Shown one piece after another: positions 9,824-11,074 of a stretch of 11,074 bases of DNA (position 1 is the first letter of the stretch; each line of letters begins with the position of its first letter). Under the pieces are notes generated by a model. That model worked only from the letters and a program-made list of their open reading frames with translations. It was not told the origin of the DNA and ran no database searches. The translations under genes and the position numbers were made by a program. Where the stretch lies: positions 1-11,074 of the forward strand of contig JACKBA010000062.1 of assembly GCA_020634815.1 (NCBI GenBank). The letters are read 5' to 3'. Source of the stretch: Caldilineaceae bacterium (lineage in GTDB: Bacteria > Chloroflexota > Anaerolineae > Caldilineales > Caldilineaceae).

Positions 9824-10771
9824 TCACGCGATCGGCGACGCGTTGCTCTCCAAATTGACCGTCAGCCACTCACCGCGGCCGGTCGCTTCCATCCCCTTGT
9901 TATCTTCCAGCGCGGCCGTACCGCCAACAATGTCGATCAGTTCGCTGGTGATGGTACCCTGGCGCGCCTTGTTGTAGGTCAGCGTCAGGTCGTCGATCAG
10001 CTCGCCGGCGGCGTCGGTGGCGTTGCGCATGGCAACCATGCGCGCCGAGTGCTCGCTGGCCAGCGATTCGTAGATCGCCTGGAGCACCTGCACTTCGGTG
10101 AAGCCGTAGAGCACGCGCGTCAGCACTGCTTCCGGCGACGGCTCGAAGATATACTCCGGCGCCATGGCCGTCGTCGGCTCGACCGGTTCCACAGGCAGCA
10201 ACTTGTGCGCCACCGGTTCCTGGCGGATCGTGTTGACGAAGTCGGTGTAGACCATGTACACCTCGTCCGTATGGCCCGACAGGAAATCGTCGATCAAGAC
10301 GCGTACGATGGGGCCGATGTCATAGGTCGTGGGATTATCCGGGATGCCCATGAACTCGGCGCGCACGACGGGGTCGTAGCGCAGCAGCCATTCGCGGCCC
10401 TTCTTGCCCACGGCCACCACGGTGACGTCGGCGCCTTCCTTGCGCTTCTCGCGCATCAACTGCGCGCAGCGCCGAATGATGTTGGCGTTGAAACCGCCGG
10501 CCAGACCGCGATCGGCCGTCACCAGCAGGATGCCCACACGCTTGACCGGGCGCGGGTGAATGAGCGGGTTCAGCTCGTTCTCCGTACTCGACAGGCGGGC
10601 AATGTAGCCCAGCACCTCGCGCGCCTGATTCGAATAGGGGCGTGTCGCCAGCACCTGCTGTTGCGCCTTGCGCATTTTGGCGGCCGACACGGCCTCCATG
10701 GCCTTGGTGACCTGCGCTATGTTTTTGACCGACTTGATGCGGCGTCGGATTTCGCGAGTTAAGTTCGCCAA
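9824..10771 (-). CDS. atpG: F1 ATP synthase gamma subunit
   Basis: This gene encodes a 315-residue gamma subunit, the rotating coiled-coil shaft of F1. The N-terminal helix (LTREIRRRIKSVKNIAQVTKAM, residues 4-25), the conserved TADRGLAGGFN (85-95) and the C-terminal helix with SARMVAMRNATDAA (242-255) and ITSELIDIVGGTAAL (274-288) are all present. The start is TTG at 10771. It restores the conserved N-terminus exactly, whereas the first in-frame ATG (M25) would delete the first helix. GGAGGG lies 11 nt upstream. The protein continues 27 residues past the usual end (289-315), a hydrophilic tail. Family members are mostly 285-300 residues. atpA ends 176 bp upstream and atpD follows after 61 bp. 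Confidence 0.97.
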   Translation of the reverse strand: MANLTREIRRRIKSVKNIAQVTKAMEAVSAAKMRKAQQQVLATRPYSNQAREVLGYIARLSSTENELNPLIHPRPVKRVGILLVTADRGLAGGFNANIIRRCAQLMREKRKEGADVTVVAVGKKGREWLLRYDPVVRAEFMGIPDNPTTYDIGPIVRVLIDDFLSGHTDEVYMVYTDFVNTIRQEPVAHKLLPVEPVEPTTAMAPEYIFEPSPEAVLTRVLYGFTEVQVLQAIYESLASEHSARMVAMRNATDAAGELIDDLTLTYNKARQGTITSELIDIVGGTAALEDNKGMEATGRGEWLTVNLESNASPIA

Positions 10772-10807
10772 GGTAGTCGTTTCCCTCCGATTGATCGAGG
10801 GGCGAAA

Positions 10808-10945
10808 GTGAGATTAGGAGATTAAGAGACTAGGAGATTGGAGATTGACTGTTATGGCCGGAAGTGTGCACGAGTACAGCAACTATCCGACAAGCCAAAT
10901 CTCTATTTTCTACTCTCTCAATCTCTTCTTCTCTCAATCGCGATT
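10808..10945. repeat. Degenerate inverted-repeat array between atpA and atpG
   Basis: On the plus strand 10808-10850 repeats variants of GGAGATTA (GAGATT occurs several times, with GAGACT once). Then 10898-10945 holds the complementary AATCTC/TCTCTC units. The arms are about 40 nt each and imperfectly complementary, separated by a more complex stretch of about 47 nt (10851-10897). The array occupies most of the 176-bp spacer. I see no terminator or clear promoter inside. Confidence 0.65.
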
Positions 10946-10947
10946 CT

Positions 10948-11074
10948 CTACTGCGGCGGCTGCCACGACTTGTTAAAGTCGTCAATCGCCACGCTCATCG
11001 AGTCGATGATCTCCGGCTGGAGATCCTTGGTGCGCAAGATGGCCTGCCCGATCTCAGGATTGTTGGAATCCATG
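10948..11074 (-). CDS. atpA: F1 ATP synthase alpha subunit, C-terminal fragment
   Basis: Only the last 41-42 codons are in the window, ending at TAG 10948-10950. The readable C-terminus (PEIGQAILRTKDLQPEIID, then AIDDFNKSW) matches the alpha-subunit C-terminal helical domain, where a P-x-I-x-x-x-I-x-x-T-K-x-L pattern is followed by an AI-x-x-F-x-x-x end. Its position directly upstream of atpG in the order alpha-gamma-beta-epsilon supports the call. The ATG at 11073 is an internal methionine, not a start. The catalytic and nucleotide-binding parts lie outside the window. Confidence 0.88.
   Translation of the reverse strand, partial: MDSNNPEIGQAILRTKDLQPEIIDSMSVAIDDFNKSWQPPQ

Noticed and set aside
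10808..10945. Insertion sequence remnant or CRISPR array in the atpA-atpG gap
   Set aside because: There is no transposase fragment, no target duplication that I can see, and no regular repeat-spacer pattern. The units are short and degenerate.

Overview
The window looks like a stretch of bacterial chromosome from a Chloroflexota-like organism (Anaerolineae/Caldilineae-type). This is inferred, not proven. The basis is GC-rich coding sequence, a ClpC-type unfoldase rather than ClpA, a four-domain ribosomal S1 protein with an acidic tail, a solitary Uma2-family protein, and the overall gene mix. All ten genes that I can support lie on the minus strand, so transcription runs from high to low coordinates. 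The long open frames on the plus strand are shadows of these genes.

In transcription order, the right part (11074 to about 7757) is the 3' half of an F1Fo ATP synthase operon: the last 41 codons of atpA, then atpG (TTG start), atpD (GTG start behind a full-consensus Shine-Dalgarno) and atpC. A textbook intrinsic terminator follows at 7757-7797. Two of the three gaps between these genes carry inverted repeats. One is a degenerate GAGATT/AATCTC array between atpA and atpG, and the other is a 21-bp near-perfect stem between atpD and atpC.

The middle part holds mreB (own TATAAT promoter, 7645-7650), ridA (own TTGACG-17-TACAAT promoter, with a consensus DnaA box about 55 bp upstream of the inferred start point) and rpsA. 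rpsA has a weak promoter of its own and a 14-bp-stem terminator at 4507-4536. Together these cover cell shape, removal of reactive enamine/imine metabolites and translation.

The left part begins with clpC, which has a strong TTGACA-18-TACAAT promoter, a roughly 155-nt leader with a hairpin, a dyad and a possible second promoter, and its own intrinsic terminator at 1641-1683. A small Uma2-family (PD-(D/E)XK-like) gene follows. Its promoter overlaps the T-tract of the clpC terminator. It is probably co-transcribed with a beta-hydroxyacid dehydrogenase of the 3-hydroxyisobutyrate dehydrogenase family, which runs off the left edge.

This is mostly a housekeeping region. I see no CRISPR array, insertion sequence, tRNA, rRNA or obvious defence or mobile system. 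The points worth checking are regulatory and structural: the intercistronic inverted repeats in the atp operon, the crowded ridA promoter, the clpC leader, a tandem four-residue duplication in MreB, and the Uma2/dehydrogenase pair.
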